A DNA stretch of 13,840 nucleotides from Bacillota bacterium. GTDB lineage: Bacteria; Bacillota; Clostridia; Oscillospirales; Ruminococcaceae. Position 1 is the stretch's first letter; each line of letters begins with the position of its first letter. Positions 1-7,209 of this stretch are shown here, one piece after another. The notes under the pieces are model-generated. The model did not search any database and was not told where the DNA came from. It saw nothing but the letters and a program-made list of their open reading frames with translations. The stretch lies in contig JAEWZG010000026.1 in the NCBI GenBank assembly GCA_023395435.1, positions 1 to 13,840 of the forward strand, read 5' to 3'. A program made the position numbers and the translations under genes.

Positions 1-1508
1 TTGTTATAATCAATTGTCTGATTTTCAGGAGCTGTTGAGCCACCGTCAGTATTAAAGCTAACTGTATACTGTGCATTTTGCCAATGTGCTGTAAGTGTCA
101 TATTGCCAGTGACGTTATCAGTAGCAAAATTCCACTTTGTTGAACCATTATACCAACCAAGGAAGTCGCAGCCTGTTTTCGTTGGATTTGATGGTGCAAT
201 AACATATCCGTTTTCTGTAATTGTTTGAATTTCAGGATTTGTTGAGCCTCCGTTAGTATTAAATGAAACAGTATATGTCTCTGGAATATCAACAGTAAAA
301 TTAATTGTAGATATATTACCAACACTATCAGTTACACTAAGAGTATAATCACCGTTTGTCGAGATTTTCTCGAAATTATAACCGCTAACTGTACTGCCAT
401 CTTTTAATAAAGATACACTAATTCCACTTTCTGAACACGCAAGGGTAACTTCTGAAGTATATTTTTGATTATTTTCAACTCCTGTTATTAAAGGTGGTAT
501 TGTATCAATAGTATAAATCTCCCCGGTATATGCACCAATTACATCGTTGCCTGCTAGATCCTTAATTCCTGTTCCAATTTCAGCCGAAAAAAGTTGAAAA
601 GTTCCACTACCTGATATACCATTAATTGTTACAGTATATGTTTTTCCACTTCCTGTAACTGTCCATAAAGTATGTGATACTCCAGATGCAATCGAATTAA
701 AATCGTATGTATCAACTCCTGTAACATCTTCGCTGAATGTTACAGTATATCTTATACTTGTGGCTTTCGTTGGAGATATATCAGCACGCGAAATTGAAAC
801 CACTGTTGGTGCTGTGTTATCAGTCCACTTTGCGTGCAAAGCTGTATTTGCTGTTACTGTATCGTTTGCAAAATCCCATTCATCTAAAAATGTAAAGTCA
901 TCTTTATACCAACCATCAAAAGAATAACCATTTCTTGTCGGAACTGGTGGTTCAGATATTTTTGAACCACTTGTAATATCTGTTATATCAGAAACAGATG
1001 AGCCACTATTGCTATCAAATGTTACAGTGTATTTTGTTGTTGATGCACCAATGGTAATTGTTATGTCACATGTATTAAATGTAGACAAATCATAAGTATC
1101 CAAGCACTCGGCATGAAAGGTATATGTACCATTTTCACTTGCTTTGAAAGTCATATAATCAGTATCGTCGTAAGTCATATAAGAACTATATACGCCATCA
1201 GCAGCCAGTTCACCAATACTGATATCACTATATATCTTTCCATTTTCGTTTACAGGCTGTGTAAAACCATATGTAAAACCATCGTGACTGTCATAAACGT
1301 CAGATGTTAAGCCAAACAATTGATAAATGTAAAGTTTTAATTCTTCATTGGCAGCACACGATCCAGTTGCCGTTTTTGTTGGCAGATCAACAGTTATGCT
1401 ACCTGCCGCTTTGACTTTTAAATCAATATTAGGCATAATCATTATTGCAATAAGTATTGCTAATATCATGCTAAGTGATTTTTTAAATATCTTTTTTAAT
1501 CCAATCAT
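1..1508 (-). CDS. Secreted InlB-type repeat / Ig-like surface protein, 5' part (truncated by the left edge)
   Basis: Open without a stop from ATG 1508 to base 1, so 502 residues are visible and the C-terminus lies outside the window. The start has a strong ribosome site (AGGAGG at 1515-1520, 6-nt spacer). Residues 1-34 form a signal peptide: MIGLKKIFKKSL, a hydrophobic stretch, then KVKA before AG. Residues 35-158 are unassigned. Residues 159-228 and 412-476 are Listeria-Bacteroides (InlB_B/Flg_new) repeats: YTVxFxxNxG, a GYxFxGWY core, and a closing (H)AKW or AHW. A third begins at about 481 (YTVSFNTDGG). Between them are Ig-like domains: 229-333 begins DNTAPTVVSISRAD and has TFSEDV, and 334-411 begins IDTIPPLI. 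These families are typical of extracellular adhesins and cell-wall proteins. The role here is inferred; the ligand and anchor type cannot be seen. It has its own promoter and a leader hairpin. Confidence 0.9.
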   Translation of the reverse strand, partial: MIGLKKIFKKSLSMILAILIAIMIMPNIDLKVKAAGSITVDLPTKTATGSCAANEELKLYIYQLFGLTSDVYDSHDGFTYGFTQPVNENGKIYSDISIGELAADGVYSSYMTYDDTDYMTFKASENGTYTFHAECLDTYDLSTFNTCDITITIGASTTKYTVTFDSNSGSSVSDITDITSGSKISEPPVPTRNGYSFDGWYKDDFTFLDEWDFANDTVTANTALHAKWTDNTAPTVVSISRADISPTKATSIRYTVTFSEDVTGVDTYDFNSIASGVSHTLWTVTGSGKTYTVTINGISGSGTFQLFSAEIGTGIKDLAGNDVIGAYTGEIYTIDTIPPLITGVENNQKYTSEVTLACSESGISVSLLKDGSTVSGYNFEKISTNGDYTLSVTDSVGNISTINFTVDIPETYTVSFNTNGGSTNPEIQTITENGYVIAPSNPTKTGCDFLGWYNGSTKWNFATDNVTGNMTLTAHWQNAQYTVSFNTDGGSTAPENQTIDYN

Positions 1509-1514
1509 AAATAA

Positions 1515-1520
1515 CCTCCT
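1515..1520 (-). promoter_or_regulatory. Shine-Dalgarno fixing the start of the InlB-type protein
   Basis: On the minus strand the sequence is AGGAGG, 6 nt before ATG 1508. It matches the Firmicute anti-Shine-Dalgarno perfectly and fixes the start just before a good signal peptide. Confidence 0.8.
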
Positions 1521-1560
1521 GTATTTATACTAAATAATTATTATATTTATAATTTTTAAT

Positions 1561-1599
1561 AAAAATAGTTTCTTGATAAAACTATTAATCAAGAAACTA
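1561..1599 (-). terminator. Leader hairpin with U-tract between promoter and gene (possible attenuator)
   Basis: Perfect 12-bp inverted repeat TAGTTTCTTGAT / ATCAAGAAACTA (1588-1599 and 1566-1577), 10-nt loop. Read on the minus strand it is followed by TTTTTATT. It lies about 30 nt after the predicted transcription start and about 50 nt before the ribosome site, so it could be a conditional terminator in the leader. The stem has only 3 G-C pairs, so strength is uncertain. It could instead stop read-through from the gene to the right, but that gene already has a stronger terminator at 1949-1984. Confidence 0.5.
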
Positions 1600-1634
1600 C
1601 TAAATCCGAATTTTTTATTACCTTACTTTAGTTA

Positions 1635-1663
1635 AATATACCATTTTATAGTTATATTGTCAA
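1635..1663 (-). promoter_or_regulatory. Sigma-A-type promoter for the InlB-type protein
   Basis: On the minus strand: TTGACA (1658-1663), 17-bp spacer, TATATT (1635-1640). A near-perfect housekeeping promoter with an inferred start near 1628, giving a leader of about 120 nt. The remaining bases to the right (1664-1845) show nothing I can assign beyond AT-rich sequence. Confidence 0.75.
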
Positions 1664-1845
1664 CCATAATTAACATCTTTTATATTATAAATTATTTTAT
1701 TACTTTAATAAGTATAATATTTTTTGTCATAAAGTTTTTCTCTCTTCTCAAATTCTGATTTGTTGCTCTGTCAGGTCATATAAATAATCTAACTATAGTT
1801 TATTTCTCTTCTAATATTTAATAAATATAATGTATAAATGATTAT

Positions 1846-1905
1846 GTAAATAATGGGCAGTTCACGCTTGAAATTTTTAATGGAATATTTGACTAATGCG
1901 AAGTT
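1846..1905 (-). repeat. Intergenic two-box element, copy 1 (attC-like)
   Basis: On the minus strand: box 1 AACTTCGCATTA (1894-1905) and box 2 GTGAACTGCCCATTATTTAC (1846-1865). The offset from AACTT to CCCATTA is 48 nt. GTAAA just before box 1 can pair with TTTAC at the end, and TTCGC with GCGTGAA with two unpaired bases. It lies between the terminator of the gene on its right and the promoter of the gene on its left. Its identity as a recombination site is inference. Confidence 0.5.
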
Positions 1906-1948
1906 TACTTGTACTAATTTTACACTAAAACATACCATTATGCAACAT

Positions 1949-1984
1949 AAAAAACACTTACTATAACTCAAAGTCATAGCAAGT
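1949..1984 (-). terminator. Rho-independent terminator of the NPKTG surface protein
   Basis: On the minus strand: ACTTGCTATGAC, loop TTTGA, GTTATAGTAAGT (12 pairs, two of them G-T), then GTGTTTTTTATG. The arms are 1973-1984 and 1956-1967. It starts 18 nt after the stop codon at 2003. Confidence 0.8.
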
Positions 1985-2002
1985 ATTTATTATTATTTAA
2001 TC

Positions 2003-3793
2003 TTATTTAACAACCTTAAATTTGCGTTTTTTACTTACAACGCCAAGAGTTGCAATCGACAAAATTGCAATTGTTGAAATAGTTCCAACTGGATTGCTTT
2101 CACCTGTTTTTGGATTATTAGTATTTGCGGGAGCAGGAGCTGTTGCTGATAAATCAACAACCTTACTTGAAATAAAGTAATCAGAACAGTGAGAAATTGT
2201 AAATGTTGCCATTCCGTTTGCGTCAACAGTAACTGTTCCGCAATCTTCAAGTTTGTCAGTTTCTTCGTTATAGTAGTATAGATGATATGTTCCAGCTGGG
2301 TAAGTTGCCTTGTCTACTGGGATTGTGACCTGAACTGGGAAAGCAAAAGTTGCATGTTCTGTGAAGTTAATTGGCATGATTTTCGCATCAGTAGGCAAAG
2401 TTTTCTTAATTTCCTCTAATTTCTCTTTTGCTTTAGCTGATATTTTTGTTGTATTAACTGTTGAAATAGCATCTGTAGCTTTCTTAATTTCAGCCTGAAT
2501 TTGCTCAGTTGTCATGTTTTTCAAAGCTTCTTTTTGTGCGTCTGTTGCTTTTGAAAGAACAGCATCAGCCTTGATATTTTTGAATTCACTATTTGAAGTT
2601 TTTGCGATTTCTAATGGTGCAGGATTTGTAGTGTCTATTATATCCTTAATTTGTTCAGCAGGAGTTGACACTGGAGGTTTTGATGCAACTGTTACAGTTA
2701 CTGTGTAATCTTGAGTAGTTGTATCTTCAGCTGTTACCGTATATTTAACTGGGTTTGAGAAATTTTGTGCAACTCCACTATCTGGGTTAACTGTTGCTTT
2801 TTCGTTCGTGGCAATTGTTGGAGTTAGTGATGTTACATTTGTCCCAAAAGGAACTGTAACTGCAATAGTATGATTTGTTTCATTAATTGCTCCGTTTGAT
2901 GTGCCTATTGCAAAGTTTGTTATTGCTTTTTCTGAGCTTGGAATAACAACATCAGTTAAAGTTATTCTTAATTTAAGCATGTCCTTATTATCATCAATAT
3001 ATTGCGGTGTAACCTTAAAGTATATGCCAGTTGTCTTTCCCCTTGCGTCATTAATTAGAATAATAGTTTGTTGATCATCGTAATAATACCAACTTTCATC
3101 CGAATCTTCAAAGCTAAATAAATTTGATTCCACATTATAGGTTGCATTTGGTGCGGGAGGTATTATTTCAGCATAATATCCTGCATCGCCCTTCATTTCA
3201 AAATCACCGCCTGTATTAGCAGTAAGGCCTGTGAGATCAACAACCCCATTTATAGGTTCAGCAACATTGCTGTAAATCTTCATTGCTTCATTATCAAAAA
3301 ATACATCATAGCTTTTTGGTGAAGCGGTCAAGCCAGAAATTACAATCTTATTAATTTCAGCATTGTTATCACCAATATCAGGCATTGTGAATGTAACAGC
3401 ACTTATACTGTTGCCATCATGATTCACATAACTGCTCAAATAAGTACCTGTCACTGTAAAGTTATCATTAATTATTATAGAAGGTGTACCTTCTATAATA
3501 TAGCCATTAGAAGCACCCACCTCAACAGAAAATGTTTCGCCATAAGGAACTGTATCATCGGGACTGTTTGCTGATTTGCTAGTCCAAGAAACGTTACCAT
3601 AATACCTGATGTTATTATTAGATATTGTCACCTGATTGAATGCTAAACCTGGGCAGAAGTACTCTTCAGGGGTCGGTTCTTCCGCACTTACGCTTAAATT
3701 TAATCCGAATAAACCTTGATTTGTGAGTGCAATTGTCGTCAAAAGAGCTATGCTCATAATGACTGATAAAATCTTGTGCCTTACTTTTTTCAT
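2003..3793 (-). CDS. Sortase-anchored surface protein with DUF5018-like domain and NPKTG signal
   Basis: 596 residues, secreted and predicted to be attached to the cell wall. The chosen start is ATG 3793, with AAGGAGA at 3802-3808. An in-frame ATG at 3853 is rejected because it lies inside the -10 box. Residues 1-37 are a signal peptide (MKKVRHKILS, hydrophobic core, SVSA). About 50-285 is a beta-rich region I do not recognise. About 288-370 resembles DUF5018/Ig-like repeats (ITNFAIG, VTVPFGTNVTSLTP, NPVKYTVTAED). About 380-470 is helical and Lys/Glu/Ala-rich. About 480-546 is a beta domain ending HCSDYFISSK, common near the C-terminus of clostridial surface proteins. NPKTG (560-564), a hydrophobic segment (568-586) and KKRKFKVVK make a sortase signal of the NPxTG variety. 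No catalytic motif is seen; an adhesive or structural role is inferred. Confidence 0.9.
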   Translation of the reverse strand: MKKVRHKILSVIMSIALLTTIALTNQGLFGLNLSVSAEEPTPEEYFCPGLAFNQVTISNNNIRYYGNVSWTSKSANSPDDTVPYGETFSVEVGASNGYIIEGTPSIIINDNFTVTGTYLSSYVNHDGNSISAVTFTMPDIGDNNAEINKIVISGLTASPKSYDVFFDNEAMKIYSNVAEPINGVVDLTGLTANTGGDFEMKGDAGYYAEIIPPAPNATYNVESNLFSFEDSDESWYYYDDQQTIILINDARGKTTGIYFKVTPQYIDDNKDMLKLRITLTDVVIPSSEKAITNFAIGTSNGAINETNHTIAVTVPFGTNVTSLTPTIATNEKATVNPDSGVAQNFSNPVKYTVTAEDTTTQDYTVTVTVASKPPVSTPAEQIKDIIDTTNPAPLEIAKTSNSEFKNIKADAVLSKATDAQKEALKNMTTEQIQAEIKKATDAISTVNTTKISAKAKEKLEEIKKTLPTDAKIMPINFTEHATFAFPVQVTIPVDKATYPAGTYHLYYYNEETDKLEDCGTVTVDANGMATFTISHCSDYFISSKVVDLSATAPAPANTNNPKTGESNPVGTISTIAILSIATLGVVSKKRKFKVVK

Positions 3794-3851
3794 GTCTTGA
3801 TTCTCCTTTTTATAATTGAATTTATTGTTTATAAATCCATTATTTAATAAC

Positions 3852-3880
3852 ATTTTAACATATTATTTACTTTTTTTCAA
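3852..3880 (-). promoter_or_regulatory. Sigma-A-type promoter of the NPKTG surface protein
   Basis: On the minus strand: TTGAAA (3875-3880), 17-bp spacer, TAAAAT (3852-3857). The inferred start near 3845 gives a leader of about 50 nt before ATG 3793. The -10 box overlaps the in-frame upstream ATG at 3853, which argues against that ATG. Confidence 0.7.
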
Positions 3881-3951
3881 TAAAAATTAGTTAAGCGGTA
3901 ACGTATTTATTAAAACTTTACTTGATATTTAAGTTTTTTTAATATAAATAG

Positions 3952-3983
3952 CCCAAATGTAAAATTGAATTTTTACACTTGGG
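3952..3983. terminator. Stem-loop, possibly a bidirectional terminator
   Basis: Arms 3952-3964 (CCCAAATGTAAAA) and 3971-3983 (TTTTACACTTGGG), 13 positions with one mismatch. Both sides are T-rich but neither has a clean U-run. It lies between the attC-like copy 2 and the surface-protein promoter, where it could insulate that gene from upstream transcription. Confidence 0.45.
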
Positions 3984-4002
3984 TTAGTTTTGTATTGTAG
4001 CG

Positions 4003-4065
4003 TTTAAACATAACCGAAATCTGACAACGATAGTTCTATTGCAAGGTATGTAATACTGCGAAGTT
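4003..4065 (-). repeat. Intergenic two-box element, copy 2 (attC-like)
   Basis: On the minus strand: box 1 AACTTCGCAGTA (4054-4065) and box 2 GATTTCGGTTATGTTTAA ending at 4003. The offset is 49 nt. The TTATGTTTA core is shared with copies at 10278, 11856, 12883 and 13653. Copy 3 lies immediately to the right in the same orientation. Confidence 0.5.
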
Positions 4066-4090
4066 AATGCTCATAATTTTACCTGAGGAA

Positions 4091-4152
4091 TTAACCTAAA
4101 TGGAAGCTCAACTTAACCACTAAAGTATATATTTTGTAAATAATGGAAAGTT
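4091..4152 (-). repeat. Intergenic two-box element, copy 3 (attC-like)
   Basis: On the minus strand: box 1 AACTTTCCATTA (4141-4152) and box 2 TTGAGCTTCCATTTAGG (4094-4110). The offset is 49 nt. It is tandem with copy 2, with 25 bp and no gene between them. It sits about 100 bp downstream of the lipoprotein stop codon. Bases 4153-4253 hold nothing else I can name. Confidence 0.45.
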
Positions 4153-4253
4153 GTATGTTTTTATTAACAACATTAAAATATTGTAATTGAGTCAAGAACT
4201 TCAAAGAAGTCAAATAATATGTTACGAAACATGTCATAGAAATCTTAACTATA

Positions 4254-4667
4254 TTATGATTCTTGCTTTACTAATGTTATTCTATCGCCGACTTTTATGC
4301 TGTCAATGTAAGATTGCTTAATGGTAACGATGCATTTATCTTTTGAAAACTTACAATCTCCTCTTGCTATAAGATCCTTCATAGTACTAAGATAATTATT
4401 TTTTTCAAAAATATCATAATCAATAATATTAACTTCTCTACCCTCATCGAAATCAAACATAATACTATAATTTTTCTCAGAAGTTTTTAATTTGCCTACA
4501 CAAACGTTGTATCCTTTATCCTTTGTAACTGTAAAAAATACATCCGGATTTTTAGAAACCCACTTTGTATTTAATTGATTCATTGGCTTTACATCATTAT
4601 CCATATTGCACGAAACAAGAATTAAAGATAAAGTGATTGAAAATATACATAATAATAGCTTTCTCAT
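4254..4667 (-). CDS. Small lipoprotein of unknown function
   Basis: 137 residues. ATG 4667 follows AAAGGAGA on the minus strand with a short spacer. The N-terminus MRKLLLCIFSITLSLILVSC is a lipoprotein signal with lipobox LVSC, so Cys20 should be lipidated and the protein held on the outer face of the membrane. The mature part is polar, begins NMDNDVKPMN and appears mostly beta, ending DSIKVGDRITLVKQES. I do not recognise a family, and no catalytic motif stands out. It follows the membrane-anchored protein at 4738-5385 in the same direction, with a strong hairpin between them. The two may be co-transcribed with the hairpin lowering downstream expression; a separate promoter is not obvious. 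Confidence 0.8.
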   Translation of the reverse strand: MRKLLLCIFSITLSLILVSCNMDNDVKPMNQLNTKWVSKNPDVFFTVTKDKGYNVCVGKLKTSEKNYSIMFDFDEGREVNIIDYDIFEKNNYLSTMKDLIARGDCKFSKDKCIVTIKQSYIDSIKVGDRITLVKQES

Positions 4668-4703
4668 AAATCTCCTTTAACATAAATAATATCCAGTAAT
4701 GAA

Positions 4704-4731
4704 ACTCCCATTTACATAAGTAAATGGGAGT
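4704..4731 (-). terminator. Perfect 12-bp hairpin between two minus-strand genes
   Basis: ACTCCCATTTAC / GTAAATGGGAGT (4704-4715 and 4720-4731) with a 4-nt loop. It starts 6 nt after the stop at 4738. The following sequence, TTTCATT, is a weak U-tract, so it may be a partial terminator or an RNA-processing/stability element setting the ratio of the two genes. Confidence 0.65.
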
Positions 4732-4737
4732 ATTAAA

Positions 4738-5385
4738 TTATTCTATAACTTTATTATATGTAACTTCATACTCTGGCATTTCTTTGTTGAAAACTTCTAT
4801 ATCTTTTTTAAGTATTTTATTCATATTAATTATTTTAAGACCTGGCATTTCTTTTAAATGAATTATTGATTGACTACTTATACAGCTACAATTAATAGCT
4901 TCTATCTTATCAAAATACTTATATAATTCATAATTCCTTATATTATTTAAAGAAAGAACGCATAGCTTTTCCGTTGGATACGAATTCTTTGAATAGTAAT
5001 TGCAGATATCTATTCCATTAAAAGTTTTATCATGAGTAAAGCACAGGTTAATTTTATATTCTTCCTGAACTAAAAAAGAATCTGGATGTTCTTGCAAATA
5101 TTTTTCTAAATCGCATTTTAATTTACTACATTGGATAATTGTTTCTTTATCAAATAAATGTGTATCTTTTTTTATATGTATCGTGCATCTGAATATTTTA
5201 CCAAGATACTCATCGTTATCGATATCACAATCTGTGCTAAAGTACTTGTTATACTTTCTGAATATTTGATTTATTGGTTTTAATCTTTTATCACCTTGTT
5301 GGATGTTTAATAAAATCGCTGTAAATGCAAACATCACTATTAAAATAATTAGCACTAATGCAGTTATTTTTAATACATTTTTCAT
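4738..5385 (-). CDS. Membrane-anchored protein of unknown function
   Basis: 215 residues. ATG 5385 is preceded on the minus strand by AGGAG with a 6-nt spacer. Residues 5-27 form one hydrophobic N-terminal segment (LKITALVLIILIVMFAFTAILL), with a single Lys before it; the rest should lie outside the cell. The body is polar, with several cysteines. The last 70 residues have a leucine-rich-repeat-like rhythm (LCVLSLNNIRNYELYKYF, then LKEMPGLKIINMN), but no clear repeat consensus. I do not recognise the family. It is upstream of the lipoprotein at 4254-4667 in the same direction. Both are surface-exposed, so they might act together, but this is only inferred from adjacency. Confidence 0.8.
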   Translation of the reverse strand: MKNVLKITALVLIILIVMFAFTAILLNIQQGDKRLKPINQIFRKYNKYFSTDCDIDNDEYLGKIFRCTIHIKKDTHLFDKETIIQCSKLKCDLEKYLQEHPDSFLVQEEYKINLCFTHDKTFNGIDICNYYSKNSYPTEKLCVLSLNNIRNYELYKYFDKIEAINCSCISSQSIIHLKEMPGLKIINMNKILKKDIEVFNKEMPEYEVTYNKVIE

Positions 5386-5480
5386 AATAGACTCCTAACC
5401 TTCTATATTAAGAAAAAACATTCCACACATTACTGTTCCATATTTATTTGCTCTCGAACTACTAACGAAATCTTCATAAT

Positions 5481-5541
5481 GTAAATAATGGGAAATTAAT
5501 AGTTGCTAATTTACTGCAGATTATTATGCTTATGCGAAGTT
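5481..5541 (-). repeat. Intergenic two-box element, copy 4 (attC-like)
   Basis: On the minus strand: box 1 AACTTCGCATAA (5530-5541) and box 2 AATTTCCCATTATTTAC ending at 5481. The offset is 49 nt. Its box 2 is nearly the same as that of copy 1. It lies about 100 bp upstream of the gene at 4738-5385. Confidence 0.5.
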
Positions 5542-5581
5542 TATTATAGGTGGTTTTAGCTTTTATTTTTAATAATGCAAG

Positions 5582-5650
5582 CTAAATGTTCCTATTTTTA
5601 TTACAAAAATCTTTAAAAAGATTAATAATTGCTGCAACTTTTGCACACAA
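5582..5650 (-). CDS. Possible 22-residue small ORF with a strong ribosome site
   Basis: On the minus strand AGGAGG (5658-5663) is followed 7 nt later by TTG (5650). The frame encodes MCAKVAAIINLFKDFC plus NKNRNI, then TAG at 5582-5584. The peptide has two cysteines 14 residues apart and is mildly basic. It lies between the terminator of the LiaF-like operon and attC-like copy 4, with no clear promoter. It could be a real small peptide, the stump of a lost gene, or chance. The perfect Shine-Dalgarno is the only positive evidence. Confidence 0.3.
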   Translation of the reverse strand: MCAKVAAIINLFKDFCNKNRNI

Positions 5651-5694
5651 GGCAGTACCTCCTCATATACTTAAAGCAATGCTTTTATCAAAAT

Positions 5695-5728
5695 AAATAA
5701 ACTCCGATTACTTTTGAATAATCGGAGT
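5695..5728 (-). terminator. Rho-independent terminator of the LytTR/LiaF-like operon
   Basis: Perfect 10-bp stem ACTCCGATTA / TAATCGGAGT (5701-5710, 5719-5728), 8-nt loop. Read on the minus strand it is followed by TTATTTATTTTG. It starts 7 nt after the stop codon of the LiaF-like gene. Confidence 0.8.
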
Positions 5729-5735
5729 TATCGCT

Positions 5736-6440
5736 TTAAATATAAATTACTGTAATGCCTGAAAAGCTTATTTTTCCCTTCATTATTAAAGTTTTATCTG
5801 CTTCACCTGAATTTCTCATTCCTTTTTCTTCAATGCCTCCAAGTACGCAATCTATTTCACTTTTTACAATCCAATTTTTTGGAACATAAATCTCAATTCC
5901 TGAAAAGCTTGAAATAACATTAATAACCGCTTCATTACCATCAATATTGGATTTATCAAAAAAAATCTTTGTTCCGCCAAATTTACAGTCTATATTAACC
6001 TTCTTTAAATTCTGTGAATTAATATATTTGCTGCTTCCGCCAAATTTCAAATATACGTTTACTTCACTATCATCAGAAGATTCACTTATCCAATCCTTAT
6101 CGTAAGGTCCATGAACAAAATGATCAAATTCATGCTTGTACTTATTTGGAAAAATAAATGAAAAACCAATTGTCAAAAATAATGCCACACCAAGTACTGG
6201 CCATGGTGTCAGTTTTTCAATGCTTAATGGTCCCGCAAACATAATTCCTATAATTGCAAGTGGGAATAGAATCCCACCAAACCAAATGTGTCTTATGCTT
6301 TTAATAATAATAGGCAACAAAAGTAAAGAGATAATTAGCTTAAATATACTCACGCCTATTATAATGTTAAACTGATTTAGAATAATTAATGTCGCCGATA
6401 AAATAAAAAATAGTCCCCAAAATAAATTTTTACGCTTCAT
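5736..6440 (-). CDS. LiaF-like membrane protein (LiaF transmembrane plus C-terminal beta domain)
   Basis: 234 residues. Four membrane segments (about 8-28, 31-50, 52-71, 79-97) are followed by a cytoplasmic or surface-associated beta domain (about 125-234). That domain repeats VxxxFGG or FxG units: VNVYLKFGGSSKYI, IDCKFGGTKIFF, SSFSGIEIYVPKNW, CVLGGIEEKG, KISFSGITVIYI. This matches the LiaF/YvqF-type architecture (DUF5668-like membrane part, cell-wall-active-antibiotic-response C-terminus). In Bacilli LiaF restrains an envelope-stress two-component system. Here its partner is a LytTR regulator whose gene overlaps it by 11 nt (ATG 6440 inside the end of the LytTR frame), so they are translationally coupled. 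I infer that it senses the membrane state and modulates the LytTR protein. The stimulus is unknown. Confidence 0.88.
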   Translation of the reverse strand: MKRKNLFWGLFFILSATLIILNQFNIIIGVSIFKLIISLLLLPIIIKSIRHIWFGGILFPLAIIGIMFAGPLSIEKLTPWPVLGVALFLTIGFSFIFPNKYKHEFDHFVHGPYDKDWISESSDDSEVNVYLKFGGSSKYINSQNLKKVNIDCKFGGTKIFFDKSNIDGNEAVINVISSFSGIEIYVPKNWIVKSEIDCVLGGIEEKGMRNSGEADKTLIMKGKISFSGITVIYI

Positions 6441-6891
6441 AATTTCTCCTTTCTTGCAGTCTCTGTCTTAAAATTTTGTAATAATTTCTTGATACATAGA
6501 CTTGCTTATGCGTATAGTTGAATTTTACTACACTGGCTGATGTCAAATTTCTATCTATAGAATAAATATGATTAACATTCAGAATAGTGGATTTTGATAT
6601 TCTAACAAAGTTGTTAGGCAGGATTTCTTCGAGTTCATATAATTTATTTTTGATTTGATATAGATCATCAATTGTGTGTGCATCTATACCCTTTGTAGAT
6701 GTTTCAAAAAACAAAATTGAATTCAGAGGTAAAAAGTATTCGGTAAGATTTTTATAGAAAATTAAGTTTGTTTGAGATGATAGTTCTGAAACAAAATTCT
6801 GGATTTTCTGAACACTTTTATTTAACTCCTTGCAACGGATAACTACTTCGTCCTCTTCAACTCCCTCATTAATTTCAATTCGAATTTTCAA
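6430..6891 (-). CDS. LytTR-family DNA-binding transcriptional regulator
   Basis: 153 residues. Residues 1-45 form a short N-terminal part (basic, with coiled-coil potential at 20-40), and about 50-148 is a LytTR domain: YFLPLNSILFFET, then FVRISKSTILNVNHI (95-109) and YVSRNYYKILRQRL (132-145). There is no receiver domain, so it is not a classical response regulator; it resembles the short LytTR proteins paired with DUF/LiaF-like membrane proteins. The start is TTG 6891, fixed by AGGAGG at 6900-6905 with 8-nt spacing. It overlaps the LiaF-like gene. LytTR proteins bind paired 9-bp direct repeats, and two such sites are present, one upstream of this operon and one upstream of the divergent ABC operon. 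Autoregulation and control of the transporter are therefore inferred. Activation or repression cannot be decided, but the site position just upstream of -35 favours activation. Confidence 0.9.
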   Translation of the reverse strand: MKIRIEINEGVEEDEVVIRCKELNKSVQKIQNFVSELSSQTNLIFYKNLTEYFLPLNSILFFETSTKGIDAHTIDDLYQIKNKLYELEEILPNNFVRISKSTILNVNHIYSIDRNLTSASVVKFNYTHKQVYVSRNYYKILRQRLQERRNYEA

Positions 6892-6913
6892 TTACTCCAC
6901 CTCCTGTAAATTT

Positions 6914-6943
6914 AGTATAAGTCATTTATCACACGTTTGTAAA
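6914..6943 (-). promoter_or_regulatory. Promoter of the LytTR/LiaF-like operon
   Basis: On the minus strand: TTTACA (6938-6943), 18-bp spacer, TATACT (6914-6919). The spacer sequence is closely shared with the ABC promoter at 7210-7239. The expected transcription start is near 6907, leaving a very short leader before AGGAGG (6900-6905). Confidence 0.75.
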
Positions 6944-6953
6944 TACAAAAACA

Positions 6954-6983
6954 GTAACAAGTCCATAATTTCAACTAACAGGT
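6954..6983 (-). promoter_or_regulatory. LytTR-type operator of the LytTR operon
   Basis: On the minus strand: ACCTGTTAG (6975-6983) and ACTTGTTAC (6954-6962), 9-bp direct repeats with a 12-bp spacer (period 21). The proximal repeat ends 10 bp before the -35 box. This is the known LytTR binding-site layout, and the same arrangement recurs at 7170-7199. Confidence 0.7.
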
Positions 6984-6993
6984 TATTTCCCAT

Positions 6994-7023
6994 ATTTAAA
7001 ATGAAAAATAATTCATTTTAAAT
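6994..7023. repeat. Perfect AT-only inverted repeat between the divergent promoters
   Basis: ATTTAAAATGAA / TTCATTTTAAAT (6994-7005, 7012-7023), 6-nt loop, lying just outside the LytTR operator. There are only two G-C pairs. It could be an additional protein site or a weak transcription barrier; no function is assigned. Confidence 0.4.
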
Positions 7024-7165
7024 TACGTCAGGCATTTTTTATTGCGCAGTAGATATGTCTATAAGGTTACTATCTTGCCTGAAAAGAATTCAGAAAGTGA
7101 GCAAAGAATTGGATTACTGCGATAGTGACTATTTGTTTCTGTTAATCATTGTTTTATGTGCGATA
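7024..7165. other. Unassigned spacer between the divergent operators
   Basis: There is no ORF with a ribosome site. The only structure is a TCAGGCA ... TGCCTGA pair (about 7029-7036 and 7075-7082) around a 38-nt interval. I see no RNA family signature. Confidence 0.3.
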
Positions 7166-7169
7166 ATTA

Positions 7170-7199
7170 ACTTGTCAGCTTAAATTTAGAACCTGTTAC
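7170..7199 (+). promoter_or_regulatory. LytTR-type operator of the ABC operon
   Basis: ACTTGTCAG (7170-7178) and ACCTGTTAC (7191-7199), 9-bp direct repeats with period 21, ending 10 bp before the -35 box. It matches the operator at 6954-6983, mirrored on the other strand, including much of the spacer. Confidence 0.7.
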
Positions 7200-7209
7200 T
7201 GTTTTAGTA

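Noticed and set aside
98..325. 75-residue minus-strand ORF
   Set aside because: Lies in another frame inside the InlB-type repeat gene, which is open across the whole region; low-complexity shadow.
3794..3853. Upstream in-frame start at 3853 for the NPKTG surface protein
   Set aside because: It overlaps the -10 box of a good promoter and has no ribosome site; ATG 3793 has AAGGAGA and begins a clear signal peptide.
6994..7023. AT-only inverted repeat as a terminator
   Set aside because: Only two G-C pairs, no U-run, and located between two divergent promoters where no transcript needs to end; kept only as a repeat.
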